Part shown: piece by piece, positions 52,994 through 62,887 of the stretch
How positions within the stretch are numbered: the first letter of the stretch is position 1
Layout of the letters: the number at the start of each line of letters is the position of its first letter
Assembly (NCBI GenBank): GCA_025351165.1
Contig: JANXWK010000016.1
Location: 62,001-126,000, forward strand
Source of the DNA: Hyphomicrobiales bacterium
GTDB lineage: Bacteria > Pseudomonadota > Alphaproteobacteria > Rhizobiales > Beijerinckiaceae
Length of the DNA: 64,000 nucleotides
Reading direction: 5' to 3'
Program-made: the position numbers and the translations under genes
The notes under the pieces: generated by a model
What the model was told of the DNA's origin: nothing
Seen by the model: the letters and a program-made list of their open reading frames with translations, nothing else
The model's database searches: none

Positions 52994-54309
52994 GAACAAA
53001 ACCTATGCCTGATATACACGCCCCCTCCATACTGCTCCACAATGCCCGCCTTGTTGATCCATCAAACGGGCGGGATGAAATGGGTGGGATATTGATTGAA
53101 AATGGCTTTATTACTGATATTGGCACGCATTTAACAGCGAAATCAGTCTTTGAAGGCGTTCGAACTCATAATTGCAAAGGCAATGTCATTGCGCCTGGTC
53201 TTGTTGACATGCGTGCTTTTATTGGTGAGCCAGGCGCTGAATACCGTGAAACAATTCGCACAGCGAGTGAAGCGGCAGCACGAGGGGGTGTTACCACAAT
53301 TATCTGTATGCCAAACACAACACCGCCCATTGATGATCCAGCGGTGGTGGATTTTTTAATGCGGCGGGCACGTGATACAAGCCTTGTTAACATACATCCA
53401 GCCGCAGCTCTCACCAAAGGCCTGCACGGCAAGGAGATGACTGAAATCGGCCTGTTGAAAGAGGCAGGAGCAGTTGCCTTTACCGATGGCATAAAATCAG
53501 TAACCAATGCTCAGGTTCTGCGCCGTGCACTTGTCTATGCCAAAATATTTGATGCACTGATTATCCACCATCTTGAAGATCCAGATCTAGTAGGTGATGG
53601 CGTCATGAATGAGGGCGAATTTGCCTCACGCCTTGGCCTGCTTGGCATACCACTTGAAGCAGAAACCACTATACTTGAGCGTGATATGCGCCTCGTGCGC
53701 CTTACAAAAGGGTGCTATCATGCAAGCGTGATCTCATGTGCAGATAGCGCTCATATTGTGGCAAAGGCAAAATTGGAAGGGTTGAATGTCACTGCTGGCA
53801 CATCCATCAACCATTTAACGCTCAACGAAAATGATATTGGTCAATACCGGACATTTTTGAAGCTCTCTCCGCCCTTGCGGCTTGAATCAGACAGGCAGGC
53901 GCTTGTTGCAGCCTTGGCAGAGGGCAGTATTGATGTCATTGTGTCGGATCACAATCCGCAGGATGTTGAGACAAAACGCCAGCCTTTTTCAGAAAGTGCG
54001 GATGGCGCAGTTGGTTTAGAGACTATGCTGAGCGCTGGCCTACGACTTGTTAATGATGAATCAGTTTCATTGCATTGTCTCTTGAAAGCCATGTCAACAA
54101 GTCCTGCAAGACTTCTTGGCCTAAAAGGGGGCACGCTAGATGTTGGCTCACCTGCTGACTTAATTGAGATTGATCTTGATATGCCATGGGTAGTAGACGC
54201 TGCGTCCCTTAAATCAAAAGCCAAGAATACGCCTTTTGATGATGCACGGCTTACAGGACGGGTGATAACAACTCTTGTTGCAGGGCGTGTTGTTTATGCC
54301 TACAGTTAA
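52990..54309 (+). CDS. Dihydroorotase-like protein lacking zinc ligands (PyrX type)
   Basis: 439 residues of the dihydroorotase/amidohydrolase superfamily. In active type I enzymes the first strand reads D-x-H-x-H-x-R; here it is [12 protein letters not shown], so both zinc histidines are replaced (Arg75 and Phe77) and the Arg by Gly79. Other regions are kept: [44 protein letters not shown]. This matches the non-catalytic PyrC/PyrX partner that holds the aspartate carbamoyltransferase complex in several bacteria. A working dihydroorotase must be elsewhere. Overlaps pyrB; often annotated pyrC. Confidence 0.9.
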   Translation: MRTKPMPDIHAPSILLHNARLVDPSNGRDEMGGILIENGFITDIGTHLTAKSVFEGVRTHNCKGNVIAPGLVDMRAFIGEPGAEYRETIRTASEAAARGGVTTIICMPNTTPPIDDPAVVDFLMRRARDTSLVNIHPAAALTKGLHGKEMTEIGLLKEAGAVAFTDGIKSVTNAQVLRRALVYAKIFDALIIHHLEDPDLVGDGVMNEGEFASRLGLLGIPLEAETTILERDMRLVRLTKGCYHASVISCADSAHIVAKAKLEGLNVTAGTSINHLTLNENDIGQYRTFLKLSPPLRLESDRQALVAALAEGSIDVIVSDHNPQDVETKRQPFSESADGAVGLETMLSAGLRLVNDESVSLHCLLKAMSTSPARLLGLKGGTLDVGSPADLIEIDLDMPWVVDAASLKSKAKNTPFDDARLTGRVITTLVAGRVVYAYS

Positions 54310-54364
54310 CGCAACGTCACATATGTAAAACTGAGTACACCAATTGCAAGCTACCCTTGTTGAA

Positions 54365-54970
54365 ATGTTGAGTTATACGCCCCTATGGATATTGCTGATA
54401 GCTTTTCTTATAGGTTATGGCCTGGGATCCATTCCTTTTGGCCTTCTTCTTACAAAAGCTGCTGGCACACCAAACCTGCGGGAAATTGGATCTGGCAATA
54501 TCGGTGCAACAAATGTTTTACGCACTGGCCGTAAGGATTTGGCTATAGCAACACTTATTCTGGACATGCTAAAAGGCACATTGGCTGTGTATCTTGTTGG
54601 CTCAATAGGAACGCCTTTGATTGCACTGACCGCAGGACTGGGTGCGTTTTGTGGCCATTTATTTCCTGTCTGGCTTGGCTTTAGAGGCGGTAAGGGAGTG
54701 GCAACTTTTTTAGGTGTGGCGCTTGGTTTTTACTGGCCAGCAGGTCTTGTATTTGCTGTTATCTGGCTTGCTCTTGCATATCTTAGCCATTTTTCATCCC
54801 TGTCCGCTTTATGTGCAAGCTTGAGTGTGCCCATGTCACTCTTGATTGCAAAACAGATACAGCCCGCGCTCTTCTTTATAATATTTGTAGGTCTTTTATG
54901 GTGGAAACACTGGCCTAATCTGTTGCGACTTGCAAAAGGAACAGAACCTAAAATAGGAAAATCCAGCTGA
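54365..54970 (+). CDS. plsY: Glycerol-3-phosphate acyltransferase PlsY
   Basis: Inner-membrane enzyme using acyl phosphate to acylate glycerol 3-phosphate, the first step of phospholipid synthesis. About 201 residues from ATG 54365; a TTG at 54344 would add seven. Signature motifs GSIPFGLLLTK, GSGNIGATNVLRTG, HLFPVWLGFRGGKGVAT and the later WWKHWPNLLRL are visible, with five to seven hydrophobic helices. It overlaps dprA by ATGA and sits behind pyrB-pyrX, a conserved alphaproteobacterial order. Confidence 0.94.
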   Translation: MLSYTPLWILLIAFLIGYGLGSIPFGLLLTKAAGTPNLREIGSGNIGATNVLRTGRKDLAIATLILDMLKGTLAVYLVGSIGTPLIALTAGLGAFCGHLFPVWLGFRGGKGVATFLGVALGFYWPAGLVFAVIWLALAYLSHFSSLSALCASLSVPMSLLIAKQIQPALFFIIFVGLLWWKHWPNLLRLAKGTEPKIGKSS

Positions 54971-56307
54971 TGAATGACCTGTTTACCCACTCATCGGCAA
55001 AGGTTTTTCCATCTGTAAAAAGTACCTTCTCCCCACAAGGCATCAAGCTTTCAGAGGCTCAGCGTCTTGACTGGCTACGGCTCTATCGTTCGGAAAATAT
55101 TGGCCCTCGCACATTCCAGCACCTTATCAATAAATTTGGTGGTGCGGGTGCAGCGTTGGAGGCTCTGCCAACACTTGCCAAGCAAAATGGCAGAAAAATT
55201 ACCATCTGCCCTCTGGCAGATGCAGAACGCGAGCTGGAAACAGCCAATCGTCACAATGCAGTTTTTATTGCACGCGGCGAGCCAGATTATCCAGCAGCTT
55301 TGGCAAATATTGAGGGTGGCCCACCCATTATTGCTGTTAAAGGCCGCCTGGAAATTTTCGCATCACCTTTTGTCGCGATTGTTGGCTCAAGAAATGCCTC
55401 TGCTGTTGGTATGAAAATGGCTGAGATTTTAGCTAACAGCCTCAATGATGCTGGGTTTGCTATCAGCTCTGGTCTTGCACGTGGGATTGATACAAGAGCA
55501 CATATGGCATCTTTGAGTTTTGGAACTGTAGCTGTATTGGCTGGTGGGTTGGATAAACCTTATCCACCTGAAAATATCAAACTGCTGGATGAGCTTATTG
55601 AGCGCGGCGCTGTAATCGCAGAAATGCCCTTTGGGTGGGAGCCGCGCGGGCGTGATTTTCCCCGTCGCAACCGTATAATTTCTGGCCTGGCTTATGGCAC
55701 AGTTGTTGTGGAAGCTGCACGCAAATCTGGCTCGTTGATAACTGCTAAATTTGCGCTTGAGCAAAATCGTGAGGTTTTTGCGGTGCCAGGCTCTCCTCTT
55801 GATCCGCGCGCAGATGGTACCAACGATCTGATCCGCAATGGTGCCAGTCTGGTTACAAAGGCAGATGACATCATCGATATTCTTATGCCCATGATCCAAA
55901 ATCCCATAATTCAAAACGGCAGGTTATCAGAGCATAATTTTATGCAGGGCTACGGGGATTATACGCAAAACCCATTATTTGGCCATGATGAGAACTTGTG
56001 GGACGAACTGGATCTGCCCGAGATTACGAGTCCACCGCAAGTTAACATGCCTTTGGCAGATGCCTTTGAAGAGCACCCTCAAGCAATAGTGGATGAGTTG
56101 GATAGCGCCAGCCCACAGGCAAAACCAAAAACTTTACATCAGACAAGAGAGGAAATTACTGCACTTCTTGGCCCAACTCCGGTTGATATTGAAGAGCTGA
56201 TCAGACTGTCCCAGGGTTCTGCACGCCAAATTCAAAGCGTTTTGCTGGACATGGAACTGGAAGGCCTGCTGGAACGACACGGCAGCAACCGTGTTTCACT
56301 CATATGA
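54970..56307 (+). CDS. dprA: DNA-processing protein DprA
   Basis: Loads RecA on incoming single-stranded DNA during transformation. The 445-residue protein has an N-terminal helical region, the Rossmann-like core (VAIVGSRNASAVGMKMAEIL, SGLARGIDTRAHMASL, AVLAGGLDKPYPPEN, FPRRNRIISGLAYGTVVVEA), a low-complexity linker (about 320-375) and a C-terminal winged helix (EEITALLGPTPVDIEELIRL). It is common in bacteria not known to be competent. In relatives topA usually follows directly; here it lies 6.7 kb away. Confidence 0.95.
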   Translation: MNDLFTHSSAKVFPSVKSTFSPQGIKLSEAQRLDWLRLYRSENIGPRTFQHLINKFGGAGAALEALPTLAKQNGRKITICPLADAERELETANRHNAVFIARGEPDYPAALANIEGGPPIIAVKGRLEIFASPFVAIVGSRNASAVGMKMAEILANSLNDAGFAISSGLARGIDTRAHMASLSFGTVAVLAGGLDKPYPPENIKLLDELIERGAVIAEMPFGWEPRGRDFPRRNRIISGLAYGTVVVEAARKSGSLITAKFALEQNREVFAVPGSPLDPRADGTNDLIRNGASLVTKADDIIDILMPMIQNPIIQNGRLSEHNFMQGYGDYTQNPLFGHDENLWDELDLPEITSPPQVNMPLADAFEEHPQAIVDELDSASPQAKPKTLHQTREEITALLGPTPVDIEELIRLSQGSARQIQSVLLDMELEGLLERHGSNRVSLI

Positions 56308-56369
56308 TTTATGCATTCAGGCTGCATTCAGGGCCAAAATACTTTAATGTGCGTAAGGGAGTAAAGATA

Positions 56370-57092
56370 ATGAAATCATATTCAGTTTTAATTGCAGGTT
56401 TTATAGCATTTGCTGGTGCAGGCTTTACACCCTCCTCCAATTCATTTGCTGTCGAAATGCCATCTGCTAAGGATTTATCCGCAGTTGAAATTCCAGCAAT
56501 CACTCTGGGTAACCAGTACATGAACGAGTCCGAGTCGCTTAAATACCGCGATCAAGGCAAGCGGAAACGCAAGAAAAAGGGAAGACGCTACAAGCGTGTG
56601 TATAACAGCGACTACTATGATCGTGAGACATATGTTGATCGCCGTTATGAATCTGTTCCAGCCCCTACCCCGTATTACGCACCCCCTGTTATTATCCAGC
56701 AGGAATATGGCTATGGTCGCGGCTATGGCGGCGGCCGCAATTACGGTGGTGGATACGAACGTAATTATGGTCGTGGTGAGGATTATGGCCGTGGCGAAAG
56801 AGCAAGACAAGGCAGAGAAGGCTATGGCAGAGAAGGCTATGCAAGGCCTCAATATCAGCAGCCTGCCCAGCCAGCACCTGTTCAGCCACAACCAAACTAT
56901 CCACCAAGACAGATTTATCAGGAAAGGCAGAATTATCAGCCTCCCCAGGTTGCACCTCCACCTGCCGCAATTGTACCTGTTCCAGCTGCACCAAGAGCTG
57001 TAGCACCTCCAGCATATCAGGCTCCACGGCTTCCAGCACCCAATTCGCAGCCTCCAGGTGCTTTGCAGGATCCTGAAGCAGGACGTCGTTAA
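56370..57092 (+). CDS. Exported low-complexity Gly/Tyr/Arg and Pro/Gln-rich protein
   Basis: About 240 residues from ATG 56370, preceded by GGGAG; a frame overlapping dprA extends to 56304 but lacks support. After a signal peptide (cleavage about SFAVE) comes a basic stretch ([17 protein letters not shown]), then [19 protein letters not shown] repeats, and finally a Pro/Gln-rich tail with repeats of [11 protein letters not shown] and PPQVAPPP. Such proteins are cell-envelope or surface proteins of unknown job; the composition suggests a disordered chain. It is convergent with ruvX, overlapping by four bases. Confidence 0.75.
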   Translation: MKSYSVLIAGFIAFAGAGFTPSSNSFAVEMPSAKDLSAVEIPAITLGNQYMNESESLKYRDQGKRKRKKKGRRYKRVYNSDYYDRETYVDRRYESVPAPTPYYAPPVIIQQEYGYGRGYGGGRNYGGGYERNYGRGEDYGRGERARQGREGYGREGYARPQYQQPAQPAPVQPQPNYPPRQIYQERQNYQPPQVAPPPAAIVPVPAAPRAVAPPAYQAPRLPAPNSQPPGALQDPEAGRR

Positions 57093-57583
57093 AAATTATG
57101 GTTTTTTATATGACGTAATCTGTCAAGAGCACCTTGAAGAATGAATGCGGCGGCGGTGGAGTCAATCACTGCCTTTCGCTTTATACGGCTCAGATCAGCT
57201 TCAATTAAAATGCGTGTTGCAGCAACAGTGGACAGTCTTTCATCCCACATTAATACAGGCAAATCAGTTAAAGATGATAAAGAACGGATAAAAGCCCGTG
57301 TAGATTGTACACGGGGGCCCTCGCTTCCATCCATATTAAGGGGTAAGCCAATGACAAGTGCAACGACACCAAATTTTGTGGCCGTTTCAATTAGATCGGC
57401 CGCATCTATGGAGAATTTTTTCCGCTGGATAATTTTAAGGCTTGAAGCAATGCTGCGTTCAACATCAGATAAAGCCAAACCAATGGTTTTTGTGCCAAGA
57501 TCAAGCCCAAGAAGCCGTCCTCGTGCATTCTCTGATAGGTGAAGCTTTTCAATAAGCTCTTCAAATGTGATAATTTGAGTCAT
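57089..57583 (-). CDS. ruvX: Holliday-junction resolvase-like protein RuvX/YqgF
   Basis: 164-residue RNase H-fold nuclease involved in 16S rRNA 5'-end processing and, in some bacteria, junction resolution. [17 protein letters not shown] carries the first catalytic Asp, [19 protein letters not shown] the conserved middle and [17 protein letters not shown] the Glu/Arg region. Asp in [17 protein letters not shown] is the last catalytic residue. Length is standard. It lies between an exported protein gene and the tRNA. Confidence 0.93.
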   Translation of the reverse strand: MTQIITFEELIEKLHLSENARGRLLGLDLGTKTIGLALSDVERSIASSLKIIQRKKFSIDAADLIETATKFGVVALVIGLPLNMDGSEGPRVQSTRAFIRSLSSLTDLPVLMWDERLSTVAATRILIEADLSRIKRKAVIDSTAAAFILQGALDRLRHIKNHNF

Positions 57584-57710
57584 AAGACGTTTAAAACCTG
57601 CGCTGTAAAAAACAGCTATTGCATATTACTCAAATAAAATCTGGACTCTTTGCATTAAGGCTTGCATTTTTTATTCAGGAGTAGTTTAAGACATACAGGA
57701 ATTGGTTTTG

Positions 57711-57786
57711 GGGCGATTAGCTCAGTTGGTAGAGCGTCTCGTTTACACCGAGAATGTCGGCGGTTCGAGTCCGTCATTGCCCACCA
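57711..57786 (+). tRNA. tRNA-Val (UAC anticodon), CCA encoded
   Basis: 76-base cloverleaf. Acceptor GGGCGAT pairs with ATTGCCC (one G-U), D arm GCTC...GAGC, anticodon stem TCTCG/CGAGA with loop TTTACAC giving anticodon TAC for valine GTA codons, T arm GGCGG-TTCGAGT-CCGTC (with G-U), discriminator A and encoded CCA at 57784-57786. It is a possible integration hot spot: the genes downstream up to panB separate topA from dprA. Confidence 0.95.
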
Positions 57787-57915
57787 TTCTTCTACACCCA
57801 TAGCCACACTTACAAAGTCATGCCTGTTGTGCTTTGAATCAATGCAAAACATTTTCTGGAATCAGCAGCTTTTCGCTGTTACCAATTATGAACTGATTTG
57901 GTATGGAGAAAAAAA

Positions 57916-58299
57916 ATGGCCTATTCTGGCGCTTTTTGCGCATTTACATTTTGCGTATTTTTATTTTCCTCTACAGGTTTTGCAGCTCCTTCCTCTGATT
58001 GCGGATGCACAATTCGGAGCGAAGCCGACCAGGTTGAACGCAACGATATAGTTGTTGAAGGCAAAATTATCAGCATTAAACAAACCAGACGCCTGCGCTT
58101 TAAATATAATGTGGCACGGATTGAAATTCAAAAAGCTGTTAAAGGCACAAAGCGCAAATATATTTCTGTGCAGGCTATTAAACGGCAAGGTGCTTGTGCA
58201 GTGGCATTTAAAGTGGATCAGACCATAAGACTTGCAGCGCGTAAACGTGGCGCCTCATACCGTACTAACATCTGCAAAATTTTTACGGTGACCAATTAA
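57916..58299 (+). CDS. Small secreted Cys-containing protein, netrin/TIMP-like fold suspected
   Basis: 127 residues from ATG 57916, seven bases after GGAG; a TTG six codons upstream is weaker. A signal peptide ends near FAAPSS. The mature part starts CGCTIRSEADQVERNDIVVEGKII, later VARIEIQKAVKGTKRKYISVQ, and has Cys residues near ACAVAF and NICKIF. A Cys-rich start followed by a 'V-V-x-G-K-I' strand recalls OB-fold netrin/TIMP-like bacterial proteins, but the match is weak. It is joined end to start with the DUF1489 gene, so probably cotranscribed. Confidence 0.6.
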   Translation: MAYSGAFCAFTFCVFLFSSTGFAAPSSDCGCTIRSEADQVERNDIVVEGKIISIKQTRRLRFKYNVARIEIQKAVKGTKRKYISVQAIKRQGACAVAFKVDQTIRLAARKRGASYRTNICKIFTVTN

Positions 58300-58752
58300 A
58301 TGGCCCTTCACCTTATTAAAATGTGTGTTGGCGTTGCCTCAATTGCTGAACTGGAAGGCTGGATAAACGAAACCCGGGCCTTCATGACACGCCTTAAACG
58401 CACCTATGAGCAAGTGCATACAACACGCAATTTTCCAAAACGCGCACCTGAAATTTTGAACAGTATACCAAGTGAAAATGGCTCACTTTACTGGGTAATC
58501 AAGGGTCAGTTGGCTGCCCGCCAGCGTATATTGGACATACGCCCAGTGGTGGATAGTGCAGGCATATCCCGCTGCAACCTGGTGTTGCAGCATCATGTTG
58601 TGCCTGTTGATCCACGCCCGTATCGACCCTTTCAGGGCTGGCGTTATCTGGAGGGTACTGACGCCCCACGAGATATGGCTGATATGGGCAAAGGCGCAGC
58701 TGAATTGCCCGAAGACATGCGCAATGAGCTGGCAAAACTGGGATTATTATAG
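58300..58752 (+). CDS. DUF1489 protein
   Basis: 150 residues of DUF1489, an alphaproteobacterial family of unknown function. LHLIKMCVGVASIAELEGW at the start, TTRNFPKRAPEIL, GSLYWVIKGQLAARQRILDIR, VDPRPYRPFQGWRYL and LPEDMRNELAKLGLL at the end are conserved in my memory of the family. It looks cytoplasmic. It begins at the base after the preceding stop codon and is followed by the molybdopterin enzyme after 40 bp. Confidence 0.88.
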   Translation: MALHLIKMCVGVASIAELEGWINETRAFMTRLKRTYEQVHTTRNFPKRAPEILNSIPSENGSLYWVIKGQLAARQRILDIRPVVDSAGISRCNLVLQHHVVPVDPRPYRPFQGWRYLEGTDAPRDMADMGKGAAELPEDMRNELAKLGLL

Positions 58753-58792
58753 TAAATAAAGCCACATTGTTTCAAGTGATAAGATAAATTCA

Positions 58793-60874
58793 ATGACACC
58801 TCAAAAACACATAGCCCACTCCGTCTGCCCGCATGATTGCCCCTCTGCCTGCGCGCTGGATGTGGAAGTAGTTGATAATACAACAATTGGTCGCCTTAAA
58901 GGCGCAAAGGATAATACCTACACTGCTGGCGTTATTTGCGCCAAGGTTGCCCGTTATGCTGAGCGCATCCACCATCCTGATCGCTTGCTTTACCCCCTTA
59001 AACGTGTTGGCACAAAAGGCTCAAATCAATTTACCCGCATAAGCTGGGATGATGCTTTGGACGAAATTGGCTCGCGCTTTAACGCCATTGAGGCCGAACA
59101 TGGCGCCACAGGCATCTGGCCCTATAATTATGCAGGCACAATGGGCCTTGTCATGCGAGATGGCTTGAAACGCCTCACCCACACAAAAAAATATTCCCGC
59201 CAGTATGATACAATCTGCACCAACATGGCATGGAGTGGATATGTTGCTGGCACTGGAAAACTGGGCGGTGCAGACCCGCGTGAAATGGCAAAGTCTGATT
59301 GTGTGGTCATCTGGGGTACAAATGCTGTTGCGACACAGGTTAATGTGATGACCCACGCCATTCGCGCCAAAAAAGAGCGTGGCGCAAAATTGGTTGTGGT
59401 GGATATTTATCAAAATGACACTATGAAACAGGCTGACATGCCATTGCTCATCCGTCCAGGATCAGATGGCGCATTGGCGTGCGCCGTCATGCATGTGCTG
59501 TTTCGGGATGGTTTGGCAGATCGCGCCTACATGAACAAATACACCGATGATCCAGCAGGGCTTGGGATGCATCTCCAAACTCGCACGCCTCAATGGGCAT
59601 CTGCAATCACAGGCCTGAGCATTGCAGAAATTGAAGCCTTCGCGCATTTGGTTGGCACAACCAAGCGTAGCTTTTTTCGCCTTGGCTATGGCTTTTCGCG
59701 CTCACGCAACGGGGCAGTCAACATGCACGCGGCCTTGTGCATTCCAGCCGTCACAGGGGCCTGGGGCTTTGAGGGCGGCGGTGCGTTTCACAGCAATAGC
59801 GGCGTATTCACATGGGACAGATCCTTGATTGAAGGTCATGATGCACGTGACACATCCATTCGTGCCCTTGACCAATCCCAGATTGGGCGGGTGCTGACAG
59901 GCGATAGACAGGCTTTGCAAAATGGTGGCGCAATTCATGCCATGCTCATTCAAAATACCAACCCGATGTCTGTTGCGCCAGAACAGACCCTAGTGCGCCA
60001 GGGCTTTGAGCGAGACGATCTGTTTACTGTTGTGCATGAGCAGTTCATGACAGAAACAGCAAAAATGGCGGATATTGTGCTGCCAGCCACCATGTTTTTG
60101 GAGCATGATGATATTTATTCTGGCGGTGGACATCAGCATGCCCAGATTGGTCCAAAAATCATTGAACCTGCTGGGGAGTGCTGGTCAAATCATGAGGTTG
60201 TCTCAGCCATAGCAGCTCGTGTTGGCGCAAAACACCAGGCCTTTGACATGTCAGCCCGCGAGATTGCAGACTGGACATTGCAGCACTCAGGCTATGGCAC
60301 ATTTGAAACACTGGTGGAAAAACGCTGGCTGGATATTCAACCCCCCTTTGAGGAGTCCCATTTTTTAAATGGCTTTGGCTTCGAGAACAAAAAATTCCAT
60401 TTCAAGGCAGACTGGGTATCCGTTCCAACCAAAAATAATGGCTTGATGGGAGATGTAGCCACCATGCCGGATTTTCCAGATCACTGGGATACAACAGAAA
60501 ATGCTGACGTTAAACACCCATTTCGCCTGGCAACCAGCCCTGCGCGATCATTTTTGAATTCCACATTCAACGAAACGCCTGGTTCAATAAAAAAAGAAGG
60601 CGAACCAACTGTAATGCTGCATCCTGATGATGCTGCATCTCTTGATATTAATGAGGACGACATTATCCGCATAGGCAACCAGCGCGGTGATTTACGTATT
60701 AAAACCAGGATTTTTGCAGGTGTTCAGCGGGGCGTTGTGATTGCAGAAGGGCTGTTTCCAAACGAGGCTCATCTGGATGGGCGCGGTATTAACACATTAA
60801 CAGGGGCAGATCAGGTTGCTCCTTATGGCGGCGCAGCATTTCACGATAATCATGTCTGGATAGTAAAGGTTTAA
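58793..60874 (+). CDS. Molybdopterin-dependent oxidoreductase
   Basis: 693-residue enzyme of the DMSO reductase/formate dehydrogenase superfamily. The N-terminus has a 4Fe-4S motif with Cys12, Cys16, Cys20 and Cys49 (VCPHDCPSAC and GVICAK), followed by the Mo-bisMGD domains (TRISWDDALDEIGSRF, VVIWGTNAVATQVN, GRGINTLTGADQVAPYGGAAF at the end). No Tat or Sec signal precedes the cluster, so it is cytoplasmic. Substrate and electron partner are unknown; small-subunit genes are not adjacent. Similar stand-alone enzymes are widespread in alphaproteobacteria. Confidence 0.9.
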   Translation: MTPQKHIAHSVCPHDCPSACALDVEVVDNTTIGRLKGAKDNTYTAGVICAKVARYAERIHHPDRLLYPLKRVGTKGSNQFTRISWDDALDEIGSRFNAIEAEHGATGIWPYNYAGTMGLVMRDGLKRLTHTKKYSRQYDTICTNMAWSGYVAGTGKLGGADPREMAKSDCVVIWGTNAVATQVNVMTHAIRAKKERGAKLVVVDIYQNDTMKQADMPLLIRPGSDGALACAVMHVLFRDGLADRAYMNKYTDDPAGLGMHLQTRTPQWASAITGLSIAEIEAFAHLVGTTKRSFFRLGYGFSRSRNGAVNMHAALCIPAVTGAWGFEGGGAFHSNSGVFTWDRSLIEGHDARDTSIRALDQSQIGRVLTGDRQALQNGGAIHAMLIQNTNPMSVAPEQTLVRQGFERDDLFTVVHEQFMTETAKMADIVLPATMFLEHDDIYSGGGHQHAQIGPKIIEPAGECWSNHEVVSAIAARVGAKHQAFDMSAREIADWTLQHSGYGTFETLVEKRWLDIQPPFEESHFLNGFGFENKKFHFKADWVSVPTKNNGLMGDVATMPDFPDHWDTTENADVKHPFRLATSPARSFLNSTFNETPGSIKKEGEPTVMLHPDDAASLDINEDDIIRIGNQRGDLRIKTRIFAGVQRGVVIAEGLFPNEAHLDGRGINTLTGADQVAPYGGAAFHDNHVWIVKV

Positions 60875-60877
60875 TGC

Positions 60878-61192
60878 ATGAAGCACCTTGTTATTTTTAC
60901 GATACTTATGCTTAGCGCATGCCAAAGTACTGAAACAGACACATCTATGCTAGGCGCAAATGAGGCACAGCTTCACGCGCGAATGCAGACAACATGCATG
61001 GCAACTCAGGAAAAACTGACAGGCGGCACATATGATACACTTTGGCCAGCTTGCGAATGCTATGCCACCACCACTTTAAAAACATTGGACGCGGCTGAAA
61101 AAGACCACCTTCGCAATACGTCCGTTTTTAACGACGGGGCAAAGGATAAAGCACTAAACGCACTGGACTTTTGCAGGCTGAAACGGCCTTAG
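60878..61192 (+). CDS. Small lipoprotein of unknown function
   Basis: 104 residues with a lipoprotein signal (MKHLVIFTILMLSAC, Cys15 as the lipid anchor). The mature part has several cysteines (TTCMATQE, WPACECYATTT, LDFCRLK), so it probably forms disulfides in the periplasm. It follows the molybdopterin enzyme by three bases and is likely cotranscribed. It overlaps the convergent toxin gene by four bases. No family recognised. Confidence 0.7.
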   Translation: MKHLVIFTILMLSACQSTETDTSMLGANEAQLHARMQTTCMATQEKLTGGTYDTLWPACECYATTTLKTLDAAEKDHLRNTSVFNDGAKDKALNALDFCRLKRP

Positions 61193-61611
61193 ACTTCATT
61201 CCAAGGATTAATAATATTCACACCTGCCGCCAAAAAAGGTGCTGTATCGCGCGTTGCAACGCTGGATCCATGTACGAGAGCAATGGCTGCAATCTGCCCA
61301 TCTGCAAAAGAAATAGACTGACCGTTGCCTCGTGCTTTTGCCATTAAACCTGTATAGGACTTGGCAGCTTCTGCATCAAATGGCAAAATACGTGAACTGA
61401 ACAATTCAATGATGATACCATTGAGTGCAGTTTCAATGCTCGCTTTTCGTTTTCCAATCGGCAGCACTTCAACACCGCTTAAAAGCTCTGCTAGATTAAT
61501 CGAAGTAAGATAAAGCGTTTCAGCAATCTGCGCGTCCAACCATGCAACAACATTCATGTTTGCTTGCGGTTTAAGCGGCTCAGACACAACATTTGTATCC
61601 AGAATTATCAT
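61189..61611 (-). CDS. PIN-domain toxin of VapC/FitB type
   Basis: 140-residue PIN-domain ribonuclease. The first strand has MIILDTNVVSEPLKP (catalytic Asp5), NLAELLSGVEVLPIGKRK the conserved Glu, and SISFADGQIAAIALVHG a further catalytic Asp; the end holds VATRDTAPF with Asp. This is FitB-like. It overlaps its antitoxin gene by four bases (ATGA), the standard layout. As a toxin it would cleave RNA when the antitoxin is lost. Confidence 0.92.
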   Translation of the reverse strand: MIILDTNVVSEPLKPQANMNVVAWLDAQIAETLYLTSINLAELLSGVEVLPIGKRKASIETALNGIIIELFSSRILPFDAEAAKSYTGLMAKARGNGQSISFADGQIAAIALVHGSSVATRDTAPFLAAGVNIINPWNEV

Positions 61612-61847
61612 TCAAATAAAGCTGGCTTAATCGAAGATGCATCACGCTTGATATTAAGCTGAACGCCACCAGATTTGCGTCCAAATTCTGCTAAAGCTGA
61701 ACCAATTTTTACACGCTGCTGTGGCCTAACTGTCTGATCCAGAATATGCCGAATTTCCGCCTCTGTGCTGCGCCCATGCTGCGCAGCTCGCAGTTTTAAA
61801 GCGCGATGCGTTTCATCCGACAGACTTCGAACAGTGACAACAGCCAT
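61608..61847 (-). CDS. Ribbon-helix-helix antitoxin of FitA/VapB type
   Basis: 79 residues. The N-terminal TVRSLSDETHRALKLRAAQHGRSTEAEIRHIL is an Arc/MetJ-like ribbon-helix-helix DNA-binding domain as in FitA; the C-terminal QLNIKRDASSIKPALFE would wrap and block the toxin. It likely represses its own promoter, which lies in 61848-61930. Probably a stability module on the accessory insert. Confidence 0.92.
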   Translation of the reverse strand: MAVVTVRSLSDETHRALKLRAAQHGRSTEAEIRHILDQTVRPQQRVKIGSALAEFGRKSGGVQLNIKRDASSIKPALFE

Positions 61848-61938
61848 GTTTTAACCCTTTAAGTTCAGATTGGAATGATAGCATTTATATGCAAATGCTG
61901 TCAAATCAGCTTCGCAAAACAATCTATAATAGCTCATC

Positions 61939-61966
61939 GTCATTGCGAGCGCAGCGCGGCAATCCA
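61939..61966. repeat. Dispersed repeat (CGTCATTGCGAG type), partial copy
   Basis: CGTCATTGCGAGCGCAGCGC followed by GGCAATCCA is the same module set as in the repeat at 7537. A possible degenerate right end (GAAATGAC) is near 62025. It lies between the antitoxin and panB. Confidence 0.6.
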
Positions 61967-62068
61967 TTTTGTAATTTTAAAAATAAATTTCTGCTCACCC
62001 TACAGATGTTGGAAATAACAAAGACTGAAATGACAAAGACTAAGCTGGCAAACCAGCTAGGTTAAAAC

Positions 62069-62887
62069 TCACCCCCGCACCCCATACACATGTTCACTGC
62101 TTGGAAACGTCCTCCCCCGTACCTCAGCTGCGTAATCCTCAATCGCGCCTTTAATCAGCTCCCCAATTGCACCATATTTCTTCACAAATTTTGGCACGCG
62201 CTCGGATAATCCAAGCATATCTTCCAGCACCAGTATCTGCCCATCGCACAAGGCGGATGCGCCAATGCCAATGGTTGGGGCAGCTATAGCCTCTGTTATT
62301 TTCACTGCCAAAGGTTCAGCCACTGCCTCCACCACCACAGCAAATGCGCCTGCATCCGACACAGCCTTTGCATCGTCAATAAACCGCGCCCAGCTTGCCT
62401 CCTCGCGCCCCAAAGCCTTGAAACTTCCAAGCGTATTGATGCTTTGGGGTGTCATGCCAATATGCGCCATAACGGGCACGCCGCGTTTAACCATAAAGGC
62501 AATTGTTTCAGCCATATGCGCGCCACCCTCAAGTTTGACCGCGCCGCAATGCGTTTCTTTTAATATGCGCGCTGCATTTCGAAAGGCATGCGCTGGGCTT
62601 TCCTCGTAAGATCCAAAGGGCATATCCACCACCACCAAGGATTTTGACGATCCACGCATCACAGCATGGCCCTGCAAAATCATCATGTCTAAGGTTACGG
62701 GCACTGTGGTTTCCAGCCCGTGCATCACCATGCCAAGACTGTCACCCACCAGAATGACATCTGCCAGACCATCGACCATGCGGGCGGTGTGGGCGTGATA
62801 GGCTGTAAGCGCAACAATAGGCGTTGCCCCTTTCATTTTGCCAATATCGACTGATGTGAGACGTTTTGACTGTGCTTGGATGGACAT
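62069..62887 (-). CDS. panB: Ketopantoate hydroxymethyltransferase
   Basis: First committed step of pantothenate synthesis, adding a hydroxymethyl group from methylene-tetrahydrofolate to ketoisovalerate. The 272-residue protein shows [33 protein letters not shown] (metal Asp), [13 protein letters not shown], the catalytic VKLEGG and [12 protein letters not shown], then [21 protein letters not shown]. It stands alone; panC is not adjacent. The gene is divergent from topA. Confidence 0.97.
   Translation of the reverse strand: MSIQAQSKRLTSVDIGKMKGATPIVALTAYHAHTARMVDGLADVILVGDSLGMVMHGLETTVPVTLDMMILQGHAVMRGSSKSLVVVDMPFGSYEESPAHAFRNAARILKETHCGAVKLEGGAHMAETIAFMVKRGVPVMAHIGMTPQSINTLGSFKALGREEASWARFIDDAKAVSDAGAFAVVVEAVAEPLAVKITEAIAAPTIGIGASALCDGQILVLEDMLGLSERVPKFVKKYGAIGELIKGAIEDYAAEVRGRTFPSSEHVYGVRG

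Noticed and set aside
57655..58051. Open frames over the tRNA-Val gene on both strands (65 and 129 codons).
   Set aside because: They translate the tRNA itself (for example SSVGRASRLHRECRRFES and TDSNRRHSRCKRDALPTEL), a well-known annotation artefact.
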